DNA of 64,000 bases, taken from positions 62,001 through 126,000 of the forward strand of contig JAUXVN010000112.1 of assembly GCA_030684555.1 (NCBI GenBank), in the 5' to 3' direction. The stretch's first letter is position 1. Each line of letters opens with the position of its first letter. The notes under the pieces were generated by a model, which worked only from the letters and a program-made list of their open reading frames with translations, was not told the DNA's origin and searched no databases. Of the stretch, positions 43,865 through 53,360 are shown piece by piece. The position numbers and the translations under genes were made by a program. The stretch is from Ignavibacteria bacterium. GTDB lineage: Bacteria > Bacteroidota > Ignavibacteria > Ignavibacteriales > Ignavibacteriaceae.

Positions 43865-45079
43865 ATGAAATTACACGAATATCAGGCAAAGGAAATCCTA
43901 AAAGGATTTGGGGTTCCGGTTCAAGATGGAATCGCTATTACCAAAATGAAAGACTTTGATAAAGCGATTAAAGCCCTCAATTCAAAAGGTGTTTTCCAGT
44001 ATGTTGTAAAATCTCAAATACATGCCGGTGGTAGAGGCAAAGGAAAAGTGTTTGATCCTAAAAACCGTGAAAATCTAATTTTAGAAGGTGGAGTAAAATT
44101 TACAACATCTGTTGAAAAAGCTAAAGATTATGCACAGAAAATTTTAGGAAATTTATTAGTTACCCACCAAACCGGTGATGAAGGGAAAATAGTCAAAACA
44201 CTTTTTATAGCAGAAGGATTGGATTATAAAAAGGAGCTTTATCTTGGTATTCTACTTGATCGTTCAGTCTCAAAAAATGTAATTATGGCTTCCACCGAGG
44301 GAGGAGTAGAAATAGAAAAAGTTGCAGAAGAAACTCCCGAAAAAATAATTAAAGAGTGGATTGATCCGGCAGTTGGTTTTCAATCATTTCAAGCAAGAAA
44401 ATTAGCATTTGCATTAGGGTTGGAAGGAGAAGTTTTTAAATATTTTGTTCCTTTCATAATGAACCTTTACAAAGCGTATGAAAATTCTGATTCATCTTTA
44501 TTAGAAATTAATCCGCTGGTAATTACTAATGACAATAAAGTTATTGCCCTAGATGCCAAAGTTACAATTGATGATAATGCTTTATACAGAAAAAAATCAT
44601 ACGAAGCATTAAGAGATCTTAACGAAGAAGATCCATTAGAAATTGAAGCATCTAAGTTTAACTTGAACTATATCAAACTTGACGGAAATGTTGGTTGTAT
44701 GGTGAACGGTGCAGGATTAGCAATGGGTACGATGGATATTATTAAACTTGCCGGTGGTGAACCTGCTAATTTCCTTGATGTTGGCGGCGGAGCTAATAAA
44801 GAAACAGTTGCTAATGGATTTAAAATAATTTTGTCAGACCCTAACGTTAAAGCTATTCTGATAAATATTTTTGGCGGTATTGTTCGTTGCGATCGTGTTG
44901 CACAAGGTGTTATTGATGCAGCTAATGAGATAAAAGTGCAAATCCCTATAGTTGTTAGATTAGAAGGAACTAATGCAAAAGAAGCCGGTATCCTTTTAGA
45001 GAAATCCGATTTACACTTTGAAGTTGCACAGACACTTAAAGATGCAGCCGAAAAAGTAACCGCAGTTCTAAAAAAATAG
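43865..45079 (+). CDS. sucC: Succinate-CoA ligase (ADP-forming) subunit beta
   Basis: Beta subunit of succinyl-CoA synthetase, which makes ATP or GTP from succinyl-CoA in the TCA cycle. At 404 residues it is slightly longer than usual. The ATP-grasp domain begins MKLHEYQAKEIL, with KSQIHAGGRGKGKVF at about 49-63. The NPLV metal segment is near 219, and the C-terminal CoA-ligase domain has GGGANKETV and the power-helix region GGIVRCDRVAQG (about 338-349). It is followed by a terminator, and the alpha subunit gene sucD is not adjacent, so the partner must be encoded elsewhere. Confidence 0.95.
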   Translation: MKLHEYQAKEILKGFGVPVQDGIAITKMKDFDKAIKALNSKGVFQYVVKSQIHAGGRGKGKVFDPKNRENLILEGGVKFTTSVEKAKDYAQKILGNLLVTHQTGDEGKIVKTLFIAEGLDYKKELYLGILLDRSVSKNVIMASTEGGVEIEKVAEETPEKIIKEWIDPAVGFQSFQARKLAFALGLEGEVFKYFVPFIMNLYKAYENSDSSLLEINPLVITNDNKVIALDAKVTIDDNALYRKKSYEALRDLNEEDPLEIEASKFNLNYIKLDGNVGCMVNGAGLAMGTMDIIKLAGGEPANFLDVGGGANKETVANGFKIILSDPNVKAILINIFGGIVRCDRVAQGVIDAANEIKVQIPIVVRLEGTNAKEAGILLEKSDLHFEVAQTLKDAAEKVTAVLKK

Positions 45080-45090
45080 TATTATTTAAT

Positions 45091-45125
45091 CCCGCTGTAT
45101 TTTTACCAATCAGCGGGGTTTTTCT
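45091..45125 (+). terminator. Rho-independent terminator of sucC
   Basis: GC-rich stem CCCGCTG at 45091-45097 and CAGCGGG at 45111-45117 with a 13-nt loop, followed by GTTTTTC. It begins 11 bp after the sucC stop and closes the pruA-sucC unit. Confidence 0.9.
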
Positions 45126-45247
45126 TAATTTTAGTCAAAAATTATTCTTATAATATCTCTTAAAAAAAACGACTTCAAAATCAACTTGATTTTCTATTCT
45201 TTTAGAGATAGATTTTTAATAAGAATAAAATAAATATTTGGAGAATG

Positions 45248-46663
45248 ATGTCATATTTCGATTCTGAATTTTTCGGAGAAAACGAAAATGATTCTTTTAC
45301 CCGCAATGATCTTTTTAATAACATCAACGCAAGTAAAGAAATTATTATTGAAGGAAGAACTTTCCTTAGTGTAAGTTTTCTTGAAGATGTGGTCGAACAA
45401 TGTATGCAGAACTTCAAGTATAAAGAAGCTTTATATATAATTGAGAATTTGCTTCAATTTTCACCATATGACTCCGATTTGTGGTATCAAAAGAGCATCT
45501 GTCATAATCATCTCGGCCAAAAGAAACGTGCTCTTAAAGCCGTTGAACGATCACTTTCCCTTAATCCCGTTGACTCTGAAATTTTACTTGAAAAAGCAGT
45601 AATTCTAATTCATCTTAAAAAATATTCAGAAGCTAAAAGAGTTTTACTCGAAGCACTTGGTTATGATCCCAATAATGAAAATATATATTATAGGCTCGGA
45701 CGCCTATACCAGAGGAAGGGATATAATTCTAAAGCAATTCGTTACTTTAAAAAATCAATTGAAATTGATCCCGAATATGTAGATGCAATTTTTCAACTGA
45801 GTGTTTGTTACGAAACAATTGACGATTTAGATTTAGCACTTACCTCTTATGACAGATACCAGGAATTAGAACCCAATTGTGAAATCGGGTGGTTTAATAA
45901 AGCCATTGTGTTTGAAAAACTGTTGCGTTTTGAAGAAGCTATAAATCATTATGAAGTTGCAATCGCTTTAAATCAATATTTTACTGATGCTATTTTTAAT
46001 CTTGGCAATCTTTATGCTGATCTAAATAAAATGGATAAAGCACTTGAATCATTTATAAGAGTTACGGAACTTGATCCGAATGATGATGCGTCCTTTTTTA
46101 ATATTGCGACTATACATGAAGAGCTTGGAAATTTTCCCGAAGCTATTAAAAATTATACTAAAGCTATTAGTCTTAATGAAAATTATTTAACTGCTTATCT
46201 TGGAAGAGGACTTTGTAATTTCTTTTCCGGTAATACCAATAATGCTCTGTTAGATCTTCAATCTGCTATGACTATTTACAATTTAGACATTGATAATTCG
46301 GTTGATTCCGAAAGTGCAGATTCAGCAGATAAAGAGACACTTAGAAATGTGAAAGATTATTTAGAAAAGATTACTAATAAAAATAATTTTGATCCAAACA
46401 AAGAGGTTTCAAATAGTCTTGAAGATTTTCAGATCCCCGAATTGAAAACTGAATCAGATTTTAGCTTATTGCTTTATAAAATGGCAAAAATATTCTATAA
46501 GTTTAAGTTTGAAAAAGAGGGGTTATATCTGCTTAAAACATCAATTAAATCTTGCAGTAAAGTATCAGAACTGTTTTCAAAAGAATATCCGGAGATCAAT
46601 GAATCCAAGCTTTTTATGATTCTTTTAGAAGATGAAGATTTTGATCTTAATAAAGAAGTTTAA
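45248..46663 (+). CDS. Tetratricopeptide repeat protein
   Basis: Cytoplasmic protein of 471 residues built of about nine TPR units from roughly residue 50 to 350, with repeat cores such as SLNPVDSE, EIDPEYVDA and ELDPNDDAS spaced 34 residues apart. There is no signal peptide. The acidic N-terminus (about 1-40) and the mixed C-terminal region (about 375-471) hold no domain I recognise. The second ATG (45248) is the better start because GGAG lies four bases upstream; the first at 45245 is too close to it. It precedes aroE by 39 bp. Such proteins are scaffolds; the partner is not evident. Confidence 0.88.
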   Translation: MSYFDSEFFGENENDSFTRNDLFNNINASKEIIIEGRTFLSVSFLEDVVEQCMQNFKYKEALYIIENLLQFSPYDSDLWYQKSICHNHLGQKKRALKAVERSLSLNPVDSEILLEKAVILIHLKKYSEAKRVLLEALGYDPNNENIYYRLGRLYQRKGYNSKAIRYFKKSIEIDPEYVDAIFQLSVCYETIDDLDLALTSYDRYQELEPNCEIGWFNKAIVFEKLLRFEEAINHYEVAIALNQYFTDAIFNLGNLYADLNKMDKALESFIRVTELDPNDDASFFNIATIHEELGNFPEAIKNYTKAISLNENYLTAYLGRGLCNFFSGNTNNALLDLQSAMTIYNLDIDNSVDSESADSADKETLRNVKDYLEKITNKNNFDPNKEVSNSLEDFQIPELKTESDFSLLLYKMAKIFYKFKFEKEGLYLLKTSIKSCSKVSELFSKEYPEINESKLFMILLEDEDFDLNKEV

Positions 46664-46702
46664 ATACTTTGTTCAACATTATACTACTTTTTTAGGGGCA
46701 CA

Positions 46703-47575
46703 ATGGAAAATACGTTTCATCAAAATACACAAATACTCGGTTTAATAGGACATCCGATTAAGCAGTCCTATTCCCCATTTATACAGAATGTAAGTTTTAC
46801 TCTATTAGATATGGATTACATTTATCTTCCATTTGATGTTCCCCAATCAAATTTAAGAAACGCATTAAAGGGAATGCTTGCGCTTGGAATAAAAGGTTTT
46901 AATGTGACAATCCCCCACAAAGAATCATTAGTATCTTTTCTCTCAACAGTTTCAGAGGAAGCAGGTATTGTTGGTTCTGTAAATACTGTTGTTAATGATA
47001 TGGGACGATTAATTGGGTATAATACTGATGTTCATGGCGTTTATGAAACATTAGCCCCATATAAAGATGAAATTGCCGGGAATGAAGTTTCCGTTATAGG
47101 TGCCGGAGGGGCAGCAAGAGCAGTAATCTATTCTTTAATCAGACATTTCAAACCATCATCAATCAATATTATAAATCGAACTGAACAGAGAGCTGAATCT
47201 TTAAAAAATTATTTTTCTACAAAAATGAAATTTGGAAATTTTAGAACATTTGAATTATTCCCGCCTGATTTGATTTCCCTTCTACAGTCTTCAAAAGTAA
47301 TTATCAATGCAACTTCAGTCGGTATGTTTCCGGATATAGAAGATAGTGTTATTAACCTGCCAAGTGCGTTTACAAAAGGACAAATCGTTTTTGATATGGT
47401 TTATAATCCACCTAAAACTACCCTTCTAAAAATTGCTGAAGCAGAAGGGGCTATTATTTTGAATGGGATTAATATGCTCGTACATCAAGCAGCAAAAGCT
47501 TTTGAACTTTGGACTAACAAACAAATGCCAATTGATGAAATCAGAAATTCATTGATTCAATACATAGCAGAATAA
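46703..47575 (+). CDS. aroE: Shikimate dehydrogenase
   Basis: NADPH-dependent reduction of 3-dehydroshikimate to shikimate. At 290 residues the N-terminal substrate domain shows IGHPIKQSYSPFIQN (about 13-27) and the catalytic Lys in NVTIPHKESL (about 68-77). The NADP-binding loop GAGGAARAV lies at about 134-142. The C-terminal part has the GMFPD and LVHQAAKAFELW blocks of the family. It is separated from aroB and aroK, which lie 38 kb away in this window. It is probably co-transcribed with the TPR gene. Confidence 0.95.
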   Translation: MENTFHQNTQILGLIGHPIKQSYSPFIQNVSFTLLDMDYIYLPFDVPQSNLRNALKGMLALGIKGFNVTIPHKESLVSFLSTVSEEAGIVGSVNTVVNDMGRLIGYNTDVHGVYETLAPYKDEIAGNEVSVIGAGGAARAVIYSLIRHFKPSSINIINRTEQRAESLKNYFSTKMKFGNFRTFELFPPDLISLLQSSKVIINATSVGMFPDIEDSVINLPSAFTKGQIVFDMVYNPPKTTLLKIAEAEGAIILNGINMLVHQAAKAFELWTNKQMPIDEIRNSLIQYIAE

Positions 47576-47609
47576 TCAACACTACATTTAATTTTCTATT
47601 TGCAATATT

Positions 47610-48806
47610 TTACTTTTCTAGTTTTTTTAAGCCTTGTTGAATTCTCTTAAATCCTTCTTGAAGATCATTAACCGAACAAGCATAAGACATTCTTACACAA
47701 TTATCATTTCCAAATGCTGACCCGGGTACTAAACCGACGCTAACTTCATCCAAAAGATAATGGCAAAACGAGGCTGAATCTTTTATCTGATATCCGTTAA
47801 CATGAGTTCCATAATATGAGTGAACATCAAAAAAAACATAAAAAGCTCCTTTGGGAAGAGGACAAACTATTCCCTGAATTTCATTTAATTCCTGAACAAT
47901 AATATTTCTGCGTTCATGGAATCCGGCAACCATTTCTTGAATTTCTTCTGCATGTTCTGTAAGTGCAGAGATAGCGGCTGCCTGTGAAATAGAACATGCA
48001 TTTGATGTAGAATGACTTTGCAAATTTCTTGCTAACCGGATTACCTCTTTAGGACCGCCTGCATAACCAATCCTCCAACCTGTCATCGCGTAAGATTTGC
48101 TTACACCATTTACTGTAATTGTTTTATCTTTCATAAAATCAATTGAACCAATCGCAAAATGCTTTTCTCCATCGAAAGTAATTTTTTCATAAATCTCATC
48201 TGAAATAACATATATATCTTCTTCTTTTAAAACTTCGGCTAAGGCTAATATTTCCGCTTTTGAATAAACTGCGCCAGTAGGATTTGAAGGAGTATTAAAA
48301 ATAAATGCTTTTGTATTTTTAGTGATAGAGTTTTTCAATTGTTCCGGAGTGATTTTAAAACTTTGAGATGTCCCGGCTTCAATAATAACCGGTTTTGCTT
48401 GAACTAATTTTACCATCTCCGGGTAACTTACCCAATACGGTGTTTGAAATATTACTTCATCGCCGGGATTACAAATTGCGTTAAGTATATTATATAGAGA
48501 GTGTTTTGCCCCGCTTGAAACTAAAATGTTTTCTTCTGAAAAGTGTAAATCGTTTTCTGTCTTAAACTTTTTGAGTATGGCTTTTATCAAACTCGGATGC
48601 CCTTCATTTGCAGTATAGCGCGTAAAGTTTTCGTTAATAGCTTTCATGGCAGCTATTTTTATAAATTCAGGTGTATTATAATCTGGCTCACCTGCATTAA
48701 AGTTTAATACATTTTTACCTTCAGATTTTAATCGGTTTACAAGGGCAGATAATGCCATTGTAGGACTTTCTTCAATTGAAGACAATAAAATTGAATTAGT
48801 AGGCAG
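47610..48806 (-). CDS. Pyridoxal-phosphate aspartate aminotransferase (class I/II), probable CTG start
   Basis: PLP-dependent transaminase that most likely exchanges aspartate and 2-oxoglutarate for oxaloacetate and glutamate. The fold-type I motifs are complete: NFNAGEPDYNTP, SSGAKHSLYN, TPYWVSYPEM, FNTPSNPTGAVY, DEIYEKI, and the PLP Lys in VNGVSKSYAMTGWRIGY. The open frame has a TTG at 48785, but a perfect AGGAGG (48818-48813) lies six bases before a CTG at 48806, which adds seven residues that fit the family N-terminus. An in-frame stop lies three codons before the AGGAGG and no ATG or GTG is available. It diverges from another aminotransferase at 49014. Confidence 0.92.
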   Translation of the reverse strand: MPTNSILLSSIEESPTMALSALVNRLKSEGKNVLNFNAGEPDYNTPEFIKIAAMKAINENFTRYTANEGHPSLIKAILKKFKTENDLHFSEENILVSSGAKHSLYNILNAICNPGDEVIFQTPYWVSYPEMVKLVQAKPVIIEAGTSQSFKITPEQLKNSITKNTKAFIFNTPSNPTGAVYSKAEILALAEVLKEEDIYVISDEIYEKITFDGEKHFAIGSIDFMKDKTITVNGVSKSYAMTGWRIGYAGGPKEVIRLARNLQSHSTSNACSISQAAAISALTEHAEEIQEMVAGFHERRNIIVQELNEIQGIVCPLPKGAFYVFFDVHSYYGTHVNGYQIKDSASFCHYLLDEVSVGLVPGSAFGNDNCVRMSYACSVNDLQEGFKRIQQGLKKLEK

Positions 48807-49013
48807 TGGAATCCTCCTGACTTAAAAATTACATCACATTTTGGTTAATTTGGTTTGAACTTTTAGGAAACAAAGATAGTATTGAAATCAGATTAAAATC
48901 AATGCCAGAGCAAATTTTATTTTCATTTAAAACAGATTTAACTTGCTTCAATTCGATACTAAAAATAAGTTGTATATGTAAATATTATAACTTTAAATAA
49001 TGGGAAAAAATAA

Positions 49014-50231
49014 ATGAGTTTAAGTTTAATCGCCCGCTCGATTAGTGCTTCACCAACTCTAAAGTTGAATGAAAAAGCTGCTTTACTTAGGGAAAAAGGT
49101 GATCCGGTTATTCATCTTGGTGGAGGTGAACCAAAAAGCATGGCACCGCTTGATGCAGTTATGGCTGCTGTTACTTCACTCAATACCGGTGAAGTTCGCT
49201 ACACTCCTGCAGATGGAATTCCGGCACTGAAAAAATCTATAATTCGTTATACAGAAGAATTTTATAATCGCAAAGTTTCACCCGAAAATGTAATGGCTTC
49301 CGGTGGTGCAAAACAAGCTATCATGGTTGCTCTTCAAGCAATTCTAAATCCTCAAGAAGAAGTATTGTACCCTGCTCCCTACTGGGTTAGCTACCCCGAT
49401 ATGGCTAAACTTTGTGGTGCAAATGGAATTCCTGTTTATGCAGAGGATGGCACTTTTTATCCAAACATTAAAGATATTGAACAAAAAGTTGGAAGTTACA
49501 CTAAAGCAATAATTATTAACAGTCCAAACAATCCATCCGGTGCAATGTATTCGGAGGAATTTATTTCCGATGTTGTTGATTATTGTGAACGTAAAGATAT
49601 TTATTTAATAATGGATGATATTTATCACCGATTAATTTTTGACGGACGCAAACCGATCAATTGTTATAATTACGCAAAAGACCAATCAGAAAAATCGAAG
49701 CTAATAGTTATAAATGGAGTTTCTAAACAATATGCGATGACCGGATTCAGAATAGGCTGGGCTGTAGCAAATAAAAAATTAATTGAAGCAATGACCAATA
49801 TTCAAGGACATCAAACTTCGGGTCCATCAGTACTATTGCAAAAAGCTGCGGTTGGGGCACTGAATGGAATTCAATCCGGAGTTGAAAATTTACGGGTCAC
49901 TTTGGAAAATAACAGAAATGTTTTAATTGATTTATTAAATTCTTTCGAAGGGGTAAAAGTTACAATTCCGGATGGTACATTTTATTGTTTTGCTGATTTT
50001 AGTAATTACGAAAAAGATTCAAATAAACTTTCAGCATTTTTAATCGACAAAGTAATGGTATTAACCGTTCCGGGAAAAGAATTTGGAATGGAAGGATATC
50101 TAAGAATTAGTTACTGTGGTTCAATTAAAGATATTACAGAAGGAATTGAACGTATTAAATGGGCACTCGATCCTAATTCACCAAATGAACTTTACATAGG
50201 CGATAGAAAATTAGTGAGGGACTGGTTATGA
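49014..50231 (+). CDS. PLP-dependent aminotransferase (class I/II, aspartate type)
   Basis: Transaminase of 405 residues, paralogous to the divergent gene at 47610. Motifs are HLGGGEPKSM near the N-terminus, ASGGAKQAIM, PAPYWVSYPDM, NSPNNPSGAMYS, DDIYHRLIF, and the PLP Lys in INGVSKQYAMTGFRIGWA (about 240-257). An aspartate aminotransferase role is the best guess, because the gene overlaps pckA by 4 bp (ATGA), so the oxaloacetate it would make is the substrate of the next enzyme. The ATG at 49014 has only a weak ribosome site. Substrate is inferred from context. Confidence 0.9.
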   Translation: MSLSLIARSISASPTLKLNEKAALLREKGDPVIHLGGGEPKSMAPLDAVMAAVTSLNTGEVRYTPADGIPALKKSIIRYTEEFYNRKVSPENVMASGGAKQAIMVALQAILNPQEEVLYPAPYWVSYPDMAKLCGANGIPVYAEDGTFYPNIKDIEQKVGSYTKAIIINSPNNPSGAMYSEEFISDVVDYCERKDIYLIMDDIYHRLIFDGRKPINCYNYAKDQSEKSKLIVINGVSKQYAMTGFRIGWAVANKKLIEAMTNIQGHQTSGPSVLLQKAAVGALNGIQSGVENLRVTLENNRNVLIDLLNSFEGVKVTIPDGTFYCFADFSNYEKDSNKLSAFLIDKVMVLTVPGKEFGMEGYLRISYCGSIKDITEGIERIKWALDPNSPNELYIGDRKLVRDWL

Positions 50232-51874
50232 GCAAATATTTAGAGTTTAACACCCCCGCAAGTAAAGAAGCTATGGAACTTGCTTCTGATTTTAGATTGA
50301 AAAATCAAGGTTTAACACATTTAGATAAAGTCTACTGGAATCTTCCAACTTCAGCACTCCACGAAGAAATTATTTTTCGGAATGAAGGAAAACTTTCAGC
50401 ATACGGTTCCCTTCTTGTAAACACCGGAAAACATACAGCACGTGCAGCAGCAGATAAATTCATTGTTAAAGAAGATTCTACTGAAGATAAAATATGGTGG
50501 GGAGTTTATAACCGTCCTTATTCATTAGAAAAATTTAATTCTCTATTTGCACGACTTCAGGCTTGGGCTCAAGGTGAAGAATTGTTTGTCCAGGATTGTT
50601 ATGCAGGTGCAGATCCGGATTATAAAATGCCGGTTAGAATAATAACTGAAAAAGCATGGCATAGTCTATTCGCAAGAAACATGTTCATAACAACCGATAA
50701 CCGTGATGAATTAAAACGATTTCTTCCTGAATTTACGATAATTGCAGTCCCCGGTTTTAAAGTTGACCCTGTTATTGATGGAACAAGAACCGAGACAGCC
50801 ATCATCCTAAATTTTGCTCAACGAACTGCAATAATTGCTAATTCATTATATGGTGGAGAAATTAAAAAATCTGTTTTTACTGTTCTTAATTATCTACTTA
50901 CATTTAGAGATGTACTACCAATGCATTGTTCTGCAAATATTGGTTCTGAAGGAGATGTAGCTTTGTTTTTCGGGTTAAGTGGAACCGGTAAAACCACACT
51001 ATCTGCCGATCCAAAACGAAATTTAATTGGTGATGATGAACATGGTTGGAGCAATGACGGAGTATTCAATTTTGAAGGAGGCTGTTACGCAAAAGTGATA
51101 AGACTTTCTTCCGAAAGTGAACCGGAAATTTATGCATGCACGCGAAAATTTGGAACAATATTGGAAAATGTTGTATTTGATCCCATCAGTAGAAAAATTG
51201 ATCTTGATGATGATATAATTACTGAAAATACACGTGCTTCATACCCGCTAAATTTTATTCCTAATGTAGTGAAAGATGGTTATGTAAGAAAACATCCCAA
51301 AAACATTATCTTTTTAACGTGTGATGCAAGTGGAGTTTTACCACCTATCGCTAAATTAAACCCGGAGCAGGCTCAATATCATTTTATTAGTGGTTATACT
51401 TCCAAAATTGCAGGAACTGAAATTGGACTTGGAATTGAACCACAAATAACATTTAGTGCATGTTTTGGCGCACCATTCATGGTTCGACAACCTTCGGCTT
51501 ATGCTGAAATGCTTAAACAAAGAATGTTAAAGCATAATGCAAATGTTTGGTTAGTGAATACCGGCTGGGTTGGCGGAAGATTCGGAGTCGGGAAAAGAAT
51601 CTCCATTAGACATACACGTAACCTATTAAACGCAGCTCTCGAAGGAAAACTTGACAATGTAGAATATCGAAAAGATAAAATTTTCGGATTTGAAGTTCCA
51701 CTTTCATGTCCAGAAGTTCCACAAGATGTTCTTGAACCATCAAACTCATGGGGAAATAAGGAAGAATACTGGAACAAGTATGATGCACTTGCTGCAAGAT
51801 TTATTGAGAATTTCAAAGTGTTCAAAAAGGTTTGTTCGCAAGAAGTTATAAACGCAGGACCTAAGAGATTATAG
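50228..51874 (+). CDS. pckA: Phosphoenolpyruvate carboxykinase (ATP)
   Basis: Converts oxaloacetate and ATP to PEP, the entry step of gluconeogenesis. At 548 residues it is the ATP-dependent bacterial type. The kinase P-loop GLSGTGKTTLS is at about 246-256, followed by GDDEHGWSNDGVFNFEGGCYAK, which holds the metal and substrate residues. The oxaloacetate-binding region with TGKHTARAA lies near residue 66-74. The start codon overlaps the stop of the aminotransferase (ATGA at 50228-50231), which implies coupled translation and a shared amino-acid-to-PEP function. A long inverted repeat lies just after the stop. Confidence 0.96.
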   Translation: MSKYLEFNTPASKEAMELASDFRLKNQGLTHLDKVYWNLPTSALHEEIIFRNEGKLSAYGSLLVNTGKHTARAAADKFIVKEDSTEDKIWWGVYNRPYSLEKFNSLFARLQAWAQGEELFVQDCYAGADPDYKMPVRIITEKAWHSLFARNMFITTDNRDELKRFLPEFTIIAVPGFKVDPVIDGTRTETAIILNFAQRTAIIANSLYGGEIKKSVFTVLNYLLTFRDVLPMHCSANIGSEGDVALFFGLSGTGKTTLSADPKRNLIGDDEHGWSNDGVFNFEGGCYAKVIRLSSESEPEIYACTRKFGTILENVVFDPISRKIDLDDDIITENTRASYPLNFIPNVVKDGYVRKHPKNIIFLTCDASGVLPPIAKLNPEQAQYHFISGYTSKIAGTEIGLGIEPQITFSACFGAPFMVRQPSAYAEMLKQRMLKHNANVWLVNTGWVGGRFGVGKRISIRHTRNLLNAALEGKLDNVEYRKDKIFGFEVPLSCPEVPQDVLEPSNSWGNKEEYWNKYDALAARFIENFKVFKKVCSQEVINAGPKRL

Positions 51875-51886
51875 TTAATCATAAAA

Positions 51887-51951
51887 AAGAGGTTGTTTCA
51901 AAACTGTTAACAAAGAATTGTTTAAAATAATTTCGATTGAAACAGCCTCTT
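51887..51951. repeat. 15-bp inverted repeat after pckA (MITE-like or terminator)
   Basis: AAGAGGTTGTTTCAA at 51887-51901 pairs with TTGAAACAGCCTCTT at 51937-51951 with a single G-U type mismatch and a 35-nt loop. The ends resemble the GAGGCTGTxTCAA termini of some insertion sequences, so a 65-bp remnant is possible. It starts 13 bp after the pckA stop, so it may also act as a transcript end, although no T-run follows on the plus strand. Confidence 0.55.
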
Positions 51952-52133
51952 CCCTATTCAAACCTTACAACTTGTAATAAATAAAAAAGTTGTAAGAATT
52001 TAAATGATGATTTTAAAGTTGTTCGCTTAGACTTTTAAACGTGACTCAAAACTTTAGATTTATTATCTTACTCCATCTCATTATTACAATTATCGTATTA
52101 AAATAAATCGGTTTAGAGGGGATTAAATATCGT

Positions 52134-52847
52134 ATGTTTAAAAATTTCTTGTTTAGTTTGTTTTTTCTTCTTAGCACATTTGTAGCTGCTCAAAATTTAA
52201 CTGTCACACCACTCCACAGCACACTTAGTGATACACTTAATTCTGAGATGGTTTTCAAAACGATAGTTACAAACATATCACAATCAAATCAGGATGTATT
52301 TGTAGTCAGAGCAATTAATGACATCCCTCAAACATGGTATTCAGCACTCTGTTTTGAATCATGTTTTCCAACTGAAATGGACAGTGTTGCAACAACTGCT
52401 TCTTTTAACAGTACTTCATTTTTACCAGGGGAATCACGTGAAATAGCACTTCATGTTTTTCCATTGGTTTCCGGTGGAACCGGCAATATTCAGCTTCAGG
52501 TCGGTGATTTCAATTCAACAGTAAGAACTATAATTGATTTGGTTGCAAATGTTAATACAGTATCAATAAAAGATGATAAGCCGTTTGAGTTTTATTTATC
52601 CAACAATTATCCAAATCCGTTTAACCCTTCAACAAAAATCAAATTTGGAATTAGAACTACAGGTCATGTTTCATTAAGTGTTTATAATATTCAAGGAATT
52701 GAAGTAACAAGACTTGTTGATGGAATAATTCAATCAGGTAATTATGAAGTTTCATTTGATTCCGGAACTTTATCAAGTGGAATCTACTTTTATAAACTAA
52801 TTACCGACGGTTTTACTGCCAACGGCAAAATGATTTTGGAGAAATAA
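52134..52847 (+). CDS. Secreted protein with C-x3-C segment and T9SS tail
   Basis: Exported protein of 237 residues. A signal peptide (1-19, cut near AAQ) is followed by an Ig-like beta domain (about 22-145) carrying WYSALCFESC (Cys73, Cys77), with no other cysteines visible. The C-terminal 80 residues are a T9SS type A sorting domain with NYPNPFNPST and the final KMILEK. The TlpA-like thioredoxin gene begins at the very next base, so the two are coupled and the cysteine pair could be its substrate. That link is inference. No enzymatic motif is visible. Confidence 0.82.
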   Translation: MFKNFLFSLFFLLSTFVAAQNLTVTPLHSTLSDTLNSEMVFKTIVTNISQSNQDVFVVRAINDIPQTWYSALCFESCFPTEMDSVATTASFNSTSFLPGESREIALHVFPLVSGGTGNIQLQVGDFNSTVRTIIDLVANVNTVSIKDDKPFEFYLSNNYPNPFNPSTKIKFGIRTTGHVSLSVYNIQGIEVTRLVDGIIQSGNYEVSFDSGTLSSGIYFYKLITDGFTANGKMILEK

Positions 52848-53354
52848 TTGAAAAAAATGATTTTATTCTTAACCATCATTGTTCTATTTACAAACGTATT
52901 TCCTCAAGGCGAGGATTCTCATCAAGGGAAAAAAGCTTTCAATTTTAAAGGGACAGATCTTGACGGCAAATCTATTGAACTAAATAAGCTTTTAGGCAAA
53001 GGTCCAACACTCGTCTCATTTTGGGCAACATGGTGTAAACCGTGCATGGAAGAATTAGATGAGTATCAAAAAATTTATTCGGAATTTAAAGATAAAGGCT
53101 TCAATTTTATTGCTATCTCGACTGACAATGAAAAGACAATTGCCAAAGTAAAACCATTCGTTAAATCGAAGCAGTTTAGTTTTACTGTTATTACAGATTC
53201 AAATTCCGAAATAGCCCGTAAATATTATGCTTACCAAATCCCCTATTCTTTGATAATAGATAAAACAGGTACCATCATCTATTCTCACACAGGTTTTATG
53301 AAGGGGGATGAAAAAAAAGTAAAGAATATTATTGAAAATCTTTTAGCTAATTAA
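52848..53354 (+). CDS. TlpA/ResA-family thioredoxin-like protein
   Basis: Periplasmic thiol-disulfide oxidoreductase of 168 residues. A signal peptide (about 1-20) is followed by an AhpC/TSA-Redoxin-type thioredoxin fold with the active site WCKPC (Cys63, Cys66) and the cis-proline region IPYSLIIDK near 140. I keep the TTG start at 52848, because GGAG lies six bases upstream; the ATG three codons later is further from it. It starts on the base after the stop of the secreted Cys-pair protein and 6 bp before the DUF6029 gene, which points to a dedicated partner among these exported proteins. Confidence 0.9.
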   Translation: MKKMILFLTIIVLFTNVFPQGEDSHQGKKAFNFKGTDLDGKSIELNKLLGKGPTLVSFWATWCKPCMEELDEYQKIYSEFKDKGFNFIAISTDNEKTIAKVKPFVKSKQFSFTVITDSNSEIARKYYAYQIPYSLIIDKTGTIIYSHTGFMKGDEKKVKNIIENLLAN

Positions 53355-53360
53355 TTTCAG

